A stretch of 64,000 nucleotides of DNA from contig OY755190.1 in assembly GCA_963576735.1 (NCBI GenBank), forward strand, positions 5,139,695-5,203,694. The letters run 5' to 3'. The DNA comes from Bedellia somnulentella. Its lineage: Eukaryota > Arthropoda > Insecta > Lepidoptera > Bedelliidae. The notes under the pieces were generated by a model, which had not been told where the DNA came from, searched no databases, and saw nothing but the letters and a program-made list of their open reading frames with translations. A program made the translations under genes and the position numbers. This document shows positions 9,144 to 23,100 of this stretch, one piece after another (position 1 is the first letter of the stretch; the number at the start of each line of letters is the position of its first letter).

Positions 9144-11914
9144 TTAATCACTATCTGAATTCTCAGCTAAAACAACACCTTGTAGACTTCTAAAATCAAA
9201 AGTCTTTTCAAAACATCTTTTGAATACAGCTTTAATTGTATTTTTAGATGTTGGGGATGCCTGTATTTGATCACAGTCCATAAGGTCCTCCTTGTTAGCA
9301 TTAATATCAATAATATCATGGTTTTCTTTATTATCTAAATTTTCTTCTGGCATCTCAACAAAATTAAACAAGTGCGAATCCTCTTCCAAACACTTTGATA
9401 TATCAACCTCTAAGTGTGGTTTTTTATTAACAATTTCTTCTGTGGTATAACTAGTATCTTTCTTTCTTTTCCGATCAATAGAAGGAGTTGGTTGTGTTGT
9501 AGCTTGCGTCGGATTATCAGGTTTGGATGTAGCTAAAACAAAATGGCCTTCAAATGTAGTTCCATTATGAACAATAAATACGGCTGGTTTACCTGTGGTT
9601 TCAAAAAGTAACTGTATAGGTAAACTTAGTGCTTCAGCAAATGCTAGCAGAGCTCTAAATTCTTTTAGAGTAAAGGTTATTGCAGTATCTGAACCTATTG
9701 TATAGTGATCAAATTCTGTTGGTTTGAGATTAATTTGGGTTCTTATAATTTTAGAGAGATCAGCACTATTGTCCACAAAGTTTCGTAGGAGTAAAGCTTG
9801 ACTTGTTGCTTCTAGGGTAACTTGGTCATCAGAATTTTGAAAATTACTAAGAGCTTCGGAAAGGACCCTTTGATGTGATGTTATCCTGAAAGTAATAATA
9901 ATGTAAAGCTCCTAAAATTAAAACTTTATGAAAAAAGATTTCAATTTGTAATATTTGTTTATTTGCATGGAGTATAACATGTTGACTGCCATGACGGACA
10001 CCATATGCCCAACAGTACAGTTTCCCCAGATGCCATAGAAATAATGAAAAAGTTGATAAATAATCACTTATGTGCACTTAGGACATTTTGACAACCACTT
10101 TTTGAAAAGCTCATAAATTTGAAGTCTTTTTATCCCAAGTGGCATAAGGTATGGGGCTTATTCCGTTTATCCACCCTTAAAAATCCTCCCTAAGTCGGAT
10201 ATTCGGAAACGCATGTCCGATTATCCACCCTGAACGGTGTGGATAATCGGAATTCATAATAAAATGTTTCTTCCGATTTTCTACCCTGCGTACGTACAGT
10301 CATTTACAGAAACATTCACAAAACAAACCCTTACTAAAGATTACTTACGTTATTCGTTTATCAATAAATATTAATTTAAATCTTTTTGTTCATGAAAACC
10401 TCATGTGGGGATTATTACTAATACCCCGCCTGTGTCGAAATTTTTCTTTCCTTTATTTATTCTTTAATTATTAGTAATAAATATTAAATTAAAACTTCCC
10501 ACCAGGATCATTTTATTCAGACTGTAAGTAGGAAAGTAGGTATGTATATCTTTGTTGAAGTTTCTTGGACCAGGTTGTGAGTATGTTTCTGTGAATGACT
10601 GTACTTGGGGTAAAAACTCGGAAGAAACATTTTATAATGAATTCCGATTATCCACCCCATTCAGGGTGGATAATCGGACATGCGTTTCTGAATATCCGAC
10701 TTAGGGAGGATTTTTTAGGGTGGATAAACGGAATAAGCCAGGTATGGTAGGGCAGGGCAGGTCACTAGCTATAGTAAAATGTATTTAAAAGCTGTCTGTC
10801 TGCCGCATACAGACGTCTGAAATATTTGAGGGCATGCAGACACAATGTGTCCGACGCAGTCCCTGTGACCCAACATGATAGTGGTCATCAATGTGGCGTT
10901 CAATGTGATAATAAATATTTGTACTATAGTATTCTCGAGTATAGCTTTAAGGGTTTGGCATACACTATTATGGACATGATGTCTGTTGATGTTAGAAATC
11001 TTACTTATTTCTTTAAGTGTCTACTACCACAAAGCTAGTTTAATAATGTTAATACAGTTTAAGCATGTTTGGATTGTACAAACATTGAAAGACATTCCAA
11101 TGGGTAACTTGAATAGAAATTTTACTTAACTTGGATAAATAAATATATGTAGTTTTAATTGGCCAATAGACTTATAACATGCCAATTAACCCTTCTCATG
11201 CTATTTGATCAACTACATAAGTGTATATGTGGAAACTTATGAAAAAACAAAAAATAAAGCATAAATATGATGCAATGTTTAGCTCAGAAAACAATGTTTT
11301 ATGTTTGATCTCTACATAAAAAAGTTTATATCATATAAGCTCATGATTTTTAGGTCCCTAATTATTTTTGATAGTAAAATACAAACCTGTTGGGTACTGA
11401 ATCCTTTGTGTAAACAGCCTGCATAGCTTTGCAGTCTAATATAGATATATAATGTGTTTTGACTATTCCATGTTTACATTTCAGCTGAAATATTAATTTA
11501 CATGTTTCTGGATCTAATCTCACTTCTAGATTTTCAACCTGTTTGTCCATATGCGTGGGTGATTTAAATGTATGTAATGCAGATTTCATTGATATTTTAC
11601 ACTTCAATCCTTCGTTATCATCAGTAGAATAATAATTGTAGTTGAAATAAGAAAAGAAGTTCTTATTGAATTTGACCATTGCATAAGCTGACTCTGCAGC
11701 ATTCAGTGTACGGAACACAATGCAATCTGGTAGAGATTCTAGATATAATTCATCTCCAAATCTTGCCAAGGCATGCACTGTTCTAGCTAGCACTGAAATA
11801 TATTGAGATTAAATTAGTAAATACACTTTTTATTCACATTACAAGATTTTTCGCAGGTTAAACTTTTCTTATTTGAATACCTTTTACGTTTGGACCCGGA
11901 ATATGACACTTCAT
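9144..11914 (-). CDS. RAD9: RAD9 cell-cycle checkpoint clamp subunit (complete, 3 exons, 393 aa)
   Basis: Exons on the minus strand: 11881-11914 (ATG at 11912-11914), 11387-11792 and 9144-9885, with GT/AG borders and phases that join exactly (G|TG, AG|G). Read from sequence: start MKCHIPGPNVKVLARTVHAL, then RFGDELYLES, LKCKISMKSALHTFKS, KCKHGIVKTH, TFTLKEFRALLAFAEAL and FEGHFVLATSKP. From family knowledge this is the PCNA-like fold of RAD9 (about residues 1-270), which forms the 9-1-1 ring with RAD1 and HUS1 at DNA damage, followed by a disordered tail. The tail ends LAENSDSD, matching the acidic phospho-Ser site that binds TopBP1 in vertebrates (Ser about 390 here). Length is close to human RAD9A (391 aa). 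The large intron (9886-11386) hosts a hAT-like MITE. Divergently oriented to the DUF2236 gene, about 2.3 kb away. Confidence 0.95.
10155..10739. mobile_element. 585-bp long-TIR element (hAT/P-type 8-bp TSD) in RAD9 intron
   Basis: About 165-bp inverted arms begin GGCTTATTCCGTTTATCCAC at both ends. Each arm contains its own palindrome (CCGATTATCCACCC / GGGTGGATAATCGG). Exact TSD AGGTATGG at 10147-10154 and 10740-10747. No ORF. The centre (about 10395-10490) holds rearranged pieces of the tRNA-like tandem unit found at 44330-45702. Confidence 0.88.
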
Positions 11915-12068
11915 AATGAGATTAAACTTAACCAACAAGAGAGAACTGAGAGCGAAACAGATTGAACACAATGATTTCTGTAACAAATTGTAATGTAATG
12001 AAATTTTCGTAATTTCTTTCAATCATTTGAAAACAACTTCAAAAAACAAAATGTTTTTTTTTAGCTTA

Positions 12069-12988
12069 TAGGCATGGCAATGATTGCTACTTTTAATTCA
12101 TAATCATTTGGTGCTATTGCTAAATTTTATCATATGATTTTCATTGCTATTTTTCACTGTTCATGATTTTTAACAATTATGATATTTCATACTTTTTGCT
12201 ACATGCAATATGCATATGATTTTACATTATAATTTACGATAAGGATAAGGTTGCTTTACGAGTTACGCATAAGCAAACATACTTTGATTATTTAATAATT
12301 TTTATATAGATTTGATATTGCCTTGATGGATGTAAGCTACAGAGGTTTGTCAGGATCGTGCAAAGTGGCGATCAATAGTCTCTGCCTACCCCAATGGGAA
12401 CTAATGGCGTGTTTATATGTGTGTATGGATGTATGATATTGCTATAATTCAATTAAACTTTATATAAGTTTTATTTATGACATATACACAAAAGTACTAA
12501 AATTTTAACAATAACTATTATTCACCCCCGGTTAGCAAGTCGCGGCGTAAATAGACAAAATTAGGTCGTTTCGCTATCACAACAGCTGACTTACTAACTG
12601 ATTTCATTTCATTCAAAGCAAAATAGCCGAAATTCGGAAACAAAAGTCATATGATTTTCAAATAGCAATAATTCTTATCTATTATTTTTTACTTCAAAGT
12701 ACTTTAAGCCTTATACCCTTAGCTTACAGGTTATACCAAAACTAAAGCAATGTTTTATACTTTGCTCTTTCTTACTCAATATTTCTTATTCGCTTACACT
12801 TACAAAGATAACCCCACCCACAAGTCACTCGCTTTGCTTTTCTTATGATTTCATTCAATGTCATGATTTAGATATGGTGCGACCAGGAATGATTAATAGC
12901 AACCTTTCTAAATGCTATTATCATATGACATATGATTATTAAAATCATATGATTAATCATATGCTATTTGTGAAATGTTCCATGCCTA
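12069..12988. mobile_element. 920-bp hAT-like element with 8-bp TSD
   Basis: Short TIR TAGGCATGGCAA on the left matches TAGGCATGGAA (reverse complement) on the right. Exact TSD TTAGCTTA at 12061-12068 and 12989-12996. The interior is rich in ATCATATGATT-type inverted motifs, with a LINE 3' end inserted at about 12316-12430. No coding frame. It lies between the divergent RAD9 and DUF2236 promoters. Confidence 0.8.
12316..12430 (+). mobile_element. RTE-like LINE 3' end fragment (LINE-A)
   Basis: AAAGTGGCGATCAATAGTCT, then CTACCCCAATGGGAACTAAT, GGCGTG and a TATGTATG-rich tail. Same 3' end as the longer copy at 55038-55545. 5'-truncated. Confidence 0.7.
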
Positions 12989-13569
12989 TTAGCTTATCGG
13001 GGTGACCATTGAAAATTCAAGGCATCCGCCATATAGTGTTTGAAAATCTGCCCTTGAAATGCAGGACTATTTGGTAATCTTAACGGATTGCAACCTCCCT
13101 TGCCTTCCACTGGCATATAGGCCTCCCGAAGAACGTGAGCGTTCGCACTGTATAATATAAGTCTCCCGCTTGGTCAACTTGTTGGGGCTTCCTTTCTCCT
13201 GTCTATAGGATTTAACTTAGGTAGGTACAAAACATTTGCCCCGCCAGGGCTTCTCTCAGCTGCCCGGCATACATAAAGTTATGGTGAAGCCGCACAGGCC
13301 ACAGGGCCAGCTGCAATCAATCTATTCGAAAAATAACAATATTGCATTTAATCATTCTGAATCATGAAACCTTTCACTTCGCTGCAATGTTTGAAATTGT
13401 TCAACATACAACTTAGGCAAAATGACCTATCGTTAAATATTTTTTCGTATTTCTTTAGAATCGCTATAGGGTAGTGAAACACCAGATATCTGTAGGTAGT
13501 ATTTTATTTTGTGAGTATTTTATTACACTAAATTGTTAGCTCAGACTTAATATTAAAGGCGTAGTACGA

Positions 13570-13705
13570 AGAATAAAAGAGCTTGTATGAAAAGGTTGAT
13601 GGATGTGAATGAAGCTAGAGAGATTGGCCAGGATAGTACAAAGTGGCGATCGATAGTCTCTTCCTACCCCAATGGGAACTAACGGCGTGAAAATATGTAT
13701 GTATA
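13570..13705 (+). mobile_element. RTE-like LINE 3' end fragment (LINE-A)
   Basis: Covers the last codons (AATAAAAGAGCTTGTATG onward) and the tail CTACCCCAATGGGAACTAAC, GGCGTGA and TATG repeats. Homologous to 55390-55545. Confidence 0.7.
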
Positions 13706-14191
13706 TACTTAATATTAAATGTTAATATGAACCTCGATTTTTTCTGAGGGATAGTCTAGTATTTATATTGTACGGTAAGTTTGGGGATAAATTTTACGGT
13801 ATTTGTACTGACGCAGTCTGGCAACTCTAAATGACAGTGACAGTGAAATAATGAAGGTCAGTGTCAGCAGTCACATCACTGTCACGCACTCTTGTCTCAC
13901 CTCACCTCAACCTCACTCAGTCAGTGTCAGTCGGTTTCGGTCGTTGAAGTAATATGGGAAATTAAATTAAACTTTAAATGGTAGGCAGAGATAGTAGCCC
14001 GATCTATCAGAATTCCAATCACTGTAACTTGAATAGAAAATAAGATAGGGTATATTTTTTCTCATTTTATAATCCATGACATGAGCTAGAAAACAAAAAT
14101 AAGTGTAACATATAACTAGTGCAAGTGCAGTGAAAGTGGACCTGACCAGTGGTCGAAGTTTTACGAAAACAGTAGTTTGTGACCCAAAATC

Positions 14192-17100
14192 ATGCCGTCT
14201 AAGGGTAAGATATTAACATTTTTATTACATATTAGACAGAAATCTGTTTATTACTTATTACTAAAAGTAATACGAATAGAAACTTGCAAATACCTTCAGG
14301 ATAAAAAAATCTCTTCGAAAGTCAGTAGAACTAATTTTAACATTACAGATTATGATTGACATACATACATATACACACGGCTATAAATCCCTAGAAGGGG
14401 TAGCCAGAGCTAAGGAATTAGAAATTCCTCAGCCACTTTTGGAAAGTTATGTGGGGAAAAAATGGTAAACTTGAGGTTGTTGGTGATGGGTCTCCAACCG
14501 CATCGCCCAAAATCCCTTAAAAGCCCCCAATACCGTTAGTCGCCTCTTACATACACCCACCGGAAGAAATGGGGTAGTGCTATTCTAAGCCGCCACTACA
14601 CAGCATTTATTATGATTGAGAAGATTGAAAAAAAAGTTGTCCTAATTTTATATACTTATCCTTTTTGCTATAAAAGAAATTTGTTAAAAAAATGTGTTCA
14701 GAATTCAGAAGAATATTCATGAGTTAAAATTATATCACACCTCACAAGAATCTTTAAGTTTATGGAATAAAGTAGCTTTATTTTGAAGAACAACTGAATT
14801 TCATACCAAATCTGTAAAATGTTTATATTTTCTCCTTGATCTAAAAACTTTGACTATATTTTTTATGCACAAGTAAGACAGAAGATAACAAAAAATACAG
14901 CAGACTTACCAAATACCTGAAGCGTAAATGTTTCATTTAATTAAAAACAAAATGAGGAACCTTATTATTATTTTTTTACCTTGTTTGTTTATTCTCATTT
15001 TGAACCATGTGTTTTTGTTTTCATATACAGCGGAAATATTTGTGGACCAGCTGCTGACACCAGAAACGCATAGCAAGCCTTCAGACACAGTCAGCATTGA
15101 AAAAATAGAGTTGGAGCTCCCACCATGGTACAACAAGGAACTATTTGATAAGTATGTGTTTATCTGTTAACTGGGTAACTTGTACTAAGAAATTAAAATT
15201 AAATTAGTTGTATTTTACTGCTAAATTTTTCTTACATTATCATCACATTATTATCACATTGGGATTCATATTACCAGGATTGCTAAGGGCATGCATTTGC
15301 TTAACAGATATTGTGTTAACTCTTAATATATAGACTTTAATTCACTGTGAGTAACAGGCAAAATAAATGTAGGTGCAGTAAGAAGAATACAAAAAAAATA
15401 GTTTAATTTCTTAAATATAATATTAAGTAATACCAAAGATTATAATTATGGATTGTCCAATACACAACACATCCGTACAAAAACTGTTTATATGTGGGTG
15501 TTTATGATAGTAGAACCTTTACAGTTTTTATGATGGTTGGATAATGCTATGAGATATTTTTTAAACCATTGGTGAAAAAAAAATTAATAAACAGAAAATT
15601 TTTGGAAGTTACATTTAAGGTTAAACATAATTTTTATACAAGTTATATAAACAACATCCAAACATACTTTCTGGAGTCTGATGAAGATCAAAATAAACCA
15701 ACTTTAGCAAGGATGCCTGAATGATACAAATAATACCTAAAAATATTAACTATTACTTTAAGAGACAATTATCATTTGCAGAAAAATATTGAAAGGGGGC
15801 TTTTGGATATGATCTAGCTGGGTGTGGAGATTTTACTAAAAACATATATTTAAAGTTAAAGGAAGTAAAGAAATAAATGAAAGAAAATATTTATAACCAA
15901 AGAAATATAAATTTTGAGCTTTATCTTTGATAACAGTCTTATTTATCTAAGGGCTTTTAATTTTTAAAAGTTGAAATTCAGTATCTGCTGAACTATTTTG
16001 CATTGTAGCCATTAAATGTTTGCACAAGTTTTATGATATATTAAATGTATGTTGAATGTCATGCGTTGCGTAAACAGTATTTAAAATCAGAAGAAGAAGA
16101 AGAAGAAGAAAAAATTTTTATTCAAAAAGTAAGAACACACTTACAAAGTACTTATGACCTAAACATGATATAAATTTAAAAAAAAAAACACTACACTTAA
16201 CACAAATACACTTACATCTTTAACAATATTTTTTTTTTTTTAAAAATTACATCACACGCAATATGTTCTGTTCTTACTAAAGAAATGGTCACTGCAAATC
16301 ATGTGCAGATCAAGTCATTCCTAACATCTACAGTGTATATACATAATAATAGTGTTTATGTCTGAAATCATCCCTCCTATTGAATCCACACGGGTGAAAA
16401 TATGAGTTAAAGCGACTAGACGTATTTTTTAAATATATTCGTGTCTTTTATTTCCTTATCTCTTCTCTTTATATTGATAGTTGGAAGATATGGTTCTTCT
16501 GAAGAAGCAGCCACGTACCGAACAAAGCCTTGGGGGAGACTTATGTCCAGCAGTGGTTCTATATAGACTGATGATTGTTTTGTAAACGGTACAAAAATAC
16601 GTTTTAAAAAAGAGATTTGAGAAAGTAAACAGAGGTGGAACAAAATAAGAACGAACAAAATTTATAGAACTTACCCTGCCCTATGTTAAAAAGTTGATAC
16701 AATAATCGTTGTAGTTTAAGATTTAGCCGTCTGTCGGGTCCCTGTTTCAGACTTAAAAACACTGTATTGTTGTACATCTACAATATAAATATATTCTGTA
16801 CAGTAGATGAAACTGTTAAAGTTACTTGAATCACACATGATTTTAAACCCAGTTTACACGCTGCAAGTTACTTGAGCCGTGTGAAAGCCCTATAAAGTAT
16901 TACGTAGAAATGAAATGAGTTTTAGGTAAGTAGGCATCTAAAAATAAAAAGATGTTTCGATAATAAAATTCAGCCCGAAAGTAATTAATTCCGTGTATTA
17001 AATCCTTCTCAAAAGAATCGCCGATAAATTTAGTCTGATTAAGGGATTGACTAAGCGCACAGTTTGTAAACAACCAAATTTTACGTCAGCATGTAATCTT

Positions 17101-20100
17101 GATAAGGTGATAAGATTTGAACTTTACACTAGTTATGTTTGTGTAATCATTGTATCACCCCCGAGAAACTGACATTACAACACATGTTGAGCCATTTGCT
17201 TCTCGTCATTGATATGACAGCCGCGATATGCTTATGACGTGTAACCCTGACCACGCCAAATAGGGGGTACGCTGTAATTGTGTTCTTTATTGTAACATAA
17301 GTTTGAGTAATATGGGAAACCTGGGCAAGTGGAATAAGTTAAGGGAAATACTTAAATAAACATATATAACCAACAAACAATTTTTAAATTATTTATTTGT
17401 AATTAAGTTAATCATCCTTGGTGTTTATAATTAAATACTTGGATACCTTCTTAAAAAAAAATCTTTTTTTTTAATTTAATCACTTACGTGGCATAATAGG
17501 TTTCTGAAATAATTTTTGGATACAAAAGCGCCTATTATCCGTTTTTCATTACAAAATTTTAAGTTTTCCTGAATTAGAATGTGGATACAAAGTTCCAAAT
17601 AGAACTCCAAATAAAGTATATGTAGACTTAATATATAATTCATCTTAAACAAGCTTTGATCGCTTTCTTTAGTGATTGTTCTGACCATGCTCTTCGATCA
17701 CTTTTGTTAATATTTTAAACATCATCTGCAACAAATGAGTCACATAATTGTGTCAATTTTTATATTGAAGTAACTGATAACTTGATAACGCACATGCTAT
17801 TTATATCAAAATAAAAATTCTTATAAATAGTCTTTATTAATAGTCGTCGAGATTCCACAATAAAATGGGACACCTTATACAAGATTTTAACCCGTCAATT
17901 TGTCCTCAGAGGCCGGCGTTTCTACTGGGACCACAGTTTCGGGTTAGCCAATTCAATGTTCATGGGGCTGATTGCCGTGTTTTCGATCCCATCGATCATG
18001 AAGATCCTGGTGGGGTCCCATCGGTCCTCCTCAGTGTACACCGCGTACCGGAGGTATCTATCCACGCTGCTTCATGTTGTCACCTGGTTTGAACATGAAC
18101 TGAAGCCCAACACAAAGTAAGTTGGTATTTTTAAGGAAATATTTAGACTTACGCTTGCAACTTTGAACGTCCTTTATAAAATAAGAAAATAAAACTGATT
18201 AATTTAGGAAAATGCAAATCCATGAGCCTTTTGCGTTTCGTTTACGTTCACTAGTATTTTAACATATGCTCTCATATTTTCAATACATCAGACGCCTTCC
18301 TTTTCAACTGATTTAATAAAAAGAGGTTGTCAATGCAATTGTGTGTATGTTTCTTTTTTTGTATGTATGTTACTTGATTACTCCGATAATGGTCAATCAA
18401 TTTCGAAAATTGATTTTGGTTGTGTTGGATATGCTTCCTGCCAGAGTGGTCCAATTTAATATTCCTGAGGTTTGGTAGCGTGGTTATAAACATATTACAA
18501 AATAGGAAAATTGCTATTTGGATTTGTGGATTAACAAATTATGTAAGACAAATTAGGTTTTCTTCAAATGACTTTAAAACTAGATACGTTTTGTTAAATA
18601 ATATTAATATTTGCATATTCTATTAGCATCTTAAACAGTACTCAAAGGTTCTGGTTGCCAAAAGTTAATAATCTGATATCGCGGTGAATATCGTGATCCG
18701 ACCATACAGATGTAAGGTTGTGGGTATCAATTGAATGAAACACTCTGACTGCTGGATTAAGACTGACTATATTTGTCTTAGGTATTCGGTAATATACATG
18801 ATTACATACTAAGTTATAGATATATAAGTATCTATACTACACAGAGATATTTTGTGGGAAGGCGTATACGAGCATGCAAAGGCCGGTTATCGTAAAAATA
18901 GCTGTGGTAGGTAATTATATAGCGAATTTTAAATAATTATAAATGCTCCAAGTTGCGTAAACAAAATATTAGGTAGATGGATTAGAAACTTAAAAGAAAA
19001 TATTGAATTATTTACTTAAAAAATATATATATTATTTAACTTGCTGTGTAGTGTCGGCTTAGAATAGCACTACCCCATTTCTTCCGGTGGGTGTACGCAA
19101 GAGGCGACTAACGGTATTGGGGCTTTTGAGAGATTTTTGGGCGATGCGGTTGGAGACCCATCACCAACAACCTTTATTTCATCATCTTTTCCCCACGCAA
19201 CTTCCAAAAGTGGCTGAGGAACTTCCGATTCGTATATTCGTATATGTATGTATGTTAACTGAAAAAAGGTGAAAGTAACTTAAAAACGTAAAAAAACCTC
19301 TTAATTGCCACTCGATGGATCTGATTAAAGAATGAATTCCATACTACACAAAAGACTGACATTGGTAATCGTGTAGGTCATCTGCTAGTGTTTTGCAGAT
19401 TTTAGTTTTGATAAATTAAAATTACAAGTCATGGCGATGCTTGCTTCAAAGAAGATGACCTTGACTGACAGGTTGTTTACCTGAGCCGTGGGTAGGGTCA
19501 CGGAAATATAGTAGGTTTTGTTAATTTTATATATCCTTCTTATAATTTTAATTTATTGCGTTGCGTTGTACATTACCCAATTGGGTAGGCTAAAACTATC
19601 GATCACCTCTTTTGTACTCATTACCTCTTGTGTTCTTACATAAATTAACGTTTTAAATATTATTAAAGATTGGAGTCTCTTGAGTCAGTTATTCCTAAAA
19701 TGGATACTTAAAAGAGGTAACCAGCCGCTTGTTGTTATAAACATTGTGAAAAGTAGATAAATCATTTTCTTATCACTCGTGTAAGACTTGTAGGATTTAT
19801 CTTAACAAATTGTGTTGGAGCTTTAGTAAGAACAGTCTTTTAACTTGTATCACTTAGCAGTTTCTTATCCACCTACATTCAACAATAATGATGCCAATAA
19901 ATAGTTTACCTATACATACATACACTCACGGCTATAAATCCCTTAAAGGGGTAGCCAGAGCTAGGGAATTAGAAATTCCTCAGCTACTTTTTTAAGGGTT
20001 AAGTGGGGAAAAGATGCTAAAATAAAGGTTTTTGGTGATGGGTCTCCAACCGCATCCAAAAATACCTTAAAAGCCTCAATACCGTTAGTCGCCTCTTACG

Positions 20101-23100
20101 TACACCCACCGGAAGAAATGGGGTAGTGCTATTCTAAGGCGACACTACACAGTTTACCTATACACAATATTTGAAAAGTACCTCTTTGTCAAGAAACATC
20201 CGTGAATGTTTGTTAAACACTTGGATGCCCTGTCCACTCATAGTAGAAAGGACGAAGGAAAGCTATTATCACATTTTTTTTTACTTAACACTTATATTTC
20301 CTGGAAATTACAATAATTCATAACATACCCATTCAACATACTCACGGCTATAAATCTCAGAAAGTGGTTCCCTCTCTGGTCCCAAAGTGCCAGATTATAA
20401 AATCCCCAGGTTCCTTTGTAACAGTGAAAAAATAGTTAAATAAAGGTTGGTTAGTGATAGGTGTCGACCCAAGGTGTTCTATTGTCCAACAATCACTAAA
20501 TGCTCCATAGTCGCCTCATTTTGGTATTTATTAAATACTAGCTTTTTGCCCGCGACTTCGTCCGCGTGGACTACATTTTTTGCATTCGGTTTACATCCAA
20601 AATAACGAAACACTATCTCAAGTTTTGTTTTTTTATATTTATATTCCCGCGGGTGTTGTAAAGGCCATAAAAGACATTGAGGCTTTATAAGTGATTGTTG
20701 GGCGATGCAGTTGGTGAACAATCACTAATAACCTAAATTATATTACCTTTTCCCAATATATTTCCAAAAGTGGATGAAAAATTACTATATCTGAAGCTAT
20801 GGCTACCCTTTTAAGGAATTTATGGCCGTTAGTAAATACTTATGAATGATTGATAGATGAATTTCATAAATTTAATCGCACCAAGTTTTTTGTTTCTAGA
20901 TAGGTACCAAAATGTCAAAAATAATTATTATCATTTGCTATATCAAGTTCCAAAAAATTCCTGTTTAATTTCTCATAACAATCATGAAACAACCCATTCT
21001 GTACCAACCTATGATCGGAATGAGAATATCTTTAGTAAGTACAAATACGGATAGTAGTTGGGCGCTTCGGCGGCGGCCCAATGCTGCCCCTACACTGATC
21101 GTTCGTGATAGTGGGAGAGCTCGCAGCTATTGCGAGCGAATATGGGGATTGTTAGTGGTGGATCTCCATCCAAAATAATCGCTAAATTGAAGGGATAGTG
21201 CTTGCTATTTTTTTTACATATTGCTATTCTAAGCTAACAAAACAAAAATAATAATACAAAAAGCTTGAATCACCTGAGATACGAATCCGAGACGATTAAT
21301 TCATAATAGTTTTAATTAAATATTCATAGTAGATAGTTATACCGCTTCGCCACGGGGACGTTACCGGCGGTGTAATTTTTTTTTACGCTTTAGTTTTTAT
21401 AAGTCTTACTATTAACCAACAAATTGTCATTTAAACGTACACTTTTATTTATGAAAATGGATGTAACCCCTTACTCGTAATTAATCTTAATCTTTCCAAA
21501 ATGACCATTAACGAAGAGTCTGATGTTAAATACATCGATAAAAAAAATATTCGCTGCAATATGTTGAGCCAGATATGAGTTAAGGTTTTTTGATGCTCCT
21601 GTGGGAACCCTTGCGTATTTTTCATTTTCGTGGATTCATCATCGTATCATTTAGCTTCTAAATTTACATGTTTATATTAGTTTGCAATATATTACTTTGT
21701 TTTAAACGACACACAGCGCCATCTCCAATACATCCAGCAAGCATACAATATTTTTGTTTTCCCTCGGGAACATAAGTTTTTCCGGGATAAAAAGTATCCT
21801 ATTATTTAATCCAGGCTTCTAACTATACGTCTGCAAAATTTCAAGGGTATCGGTTCCGTAGTTATGGCGTGAAAGCGGAACAAATAAACAAACAAACAAA
21901 CTCACTTTCCCATTTATAATATTAGTATGGATATTAGTATGGATTTTTATTCGATAGTAAACACGAAAATAAAAGTCTAATTTGAATATTTTCCATTTAA
22001 AATGAGTAATTGTAAAGTTATGATTTTTTTAAGATTGTTTAACTTTTGCACTTAATGACGTCATCGATTGATAAAATCACGTAGCGACATGCAAATGAAG
22101 CGAAATGTTTTATAAAAATGTTGCTGATTGCAAAACATATCACGAATTTGTGGTTTCAAATGTAATTATTACGATATTATACTAAACAAACCTATGATTT
22201 TCGATATTTTATTAATAAACTGCAAAGCCGTATGTCTTTGAAACACCATTGAAGGTTACAGTTTTATGATAAAATAACAGTCATCTTAGCTCCAATTGAT
22301 ATGATTTCAAGAAAATATTGTTTATAACCATAATATCTTGAAATGGTTTTGTAATCAGCATCACTTTAGTAAAACTTTGCATACCGAATTAACGTAACTG
22401 ACGTAAAATAAAGTGAAAGTAAACGTTAAGCTAACGTTACTTTAAGTCAATATATTATATCACGACCGTGTTAGTGGAACGGGGATTGTCACTTCAATAA
22501 ATGCCATATTTAAGGGCGTCCCCGGAAAAATAGGTTGATATTGATTGTTTGGAAATTCTATAAAGTCTGATTTGATAATATTGATATGACATAAATAAAA
22601 TATATGTTGGTGATTAGTTCATGGAGTTAAAATTTGATGTTTTACATTTTAATAATTTGTTGAAAAATCTTATGAAAAAAATTTAATTGGAACATGCTTT
22701 GTTTTCATAAAAACCGTATAGGCTCCACTGGCATAACATACATGTGAACTCATTATGTGTCTATACACGCGTAGCTTTAAGATATGTAACTTTGATGATT
22801 AACTTTTCATTTAAACATTATAGTTATTCAATAAAACTAAATAAACTTCATTTATCCTGCGCGCGCGTTTTTTCTGTCCCTGTCACTCTCACTAAATTTG
22901 GCGTAAGAGTGAGCGCAATAGCTGCAAAATGCGGGGAGGCCCTTAAGTATAATACTTAATATCCCGCATATGAAATGGTGGAAAAAGTTTAAAACGACTT
23001 TTGCAGAATGAAATACATAGTTTCTCCATCCGATGGAACAATGTAGTTATCTACACTAGCACAGCGCACACACTTGTAACCTTATAATGCCTCACAAATT

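Noticed and set aside
11793..11793. Start of a separate protein at 11793 (GTG) and another at 9776 (ATG)
   Set aside because: Both are internal to RAD9; the exon borders at 11792/11881 and 9885/11387 join in phase to give the full protein from ATG 11914.
16416..16658. 80-codon minus-strand frame with a hydrophobic start
   Set aside because: Overlaps a common LINE 3' end string; no partner exon or family.
17865..18092. 75-codon plus-strand frame in the region of DUF2236 exon 3
   Set aside because: Wrong frame. The real exon (17844-18116) is read in another frame that joins exons 2 and 4 in phase.
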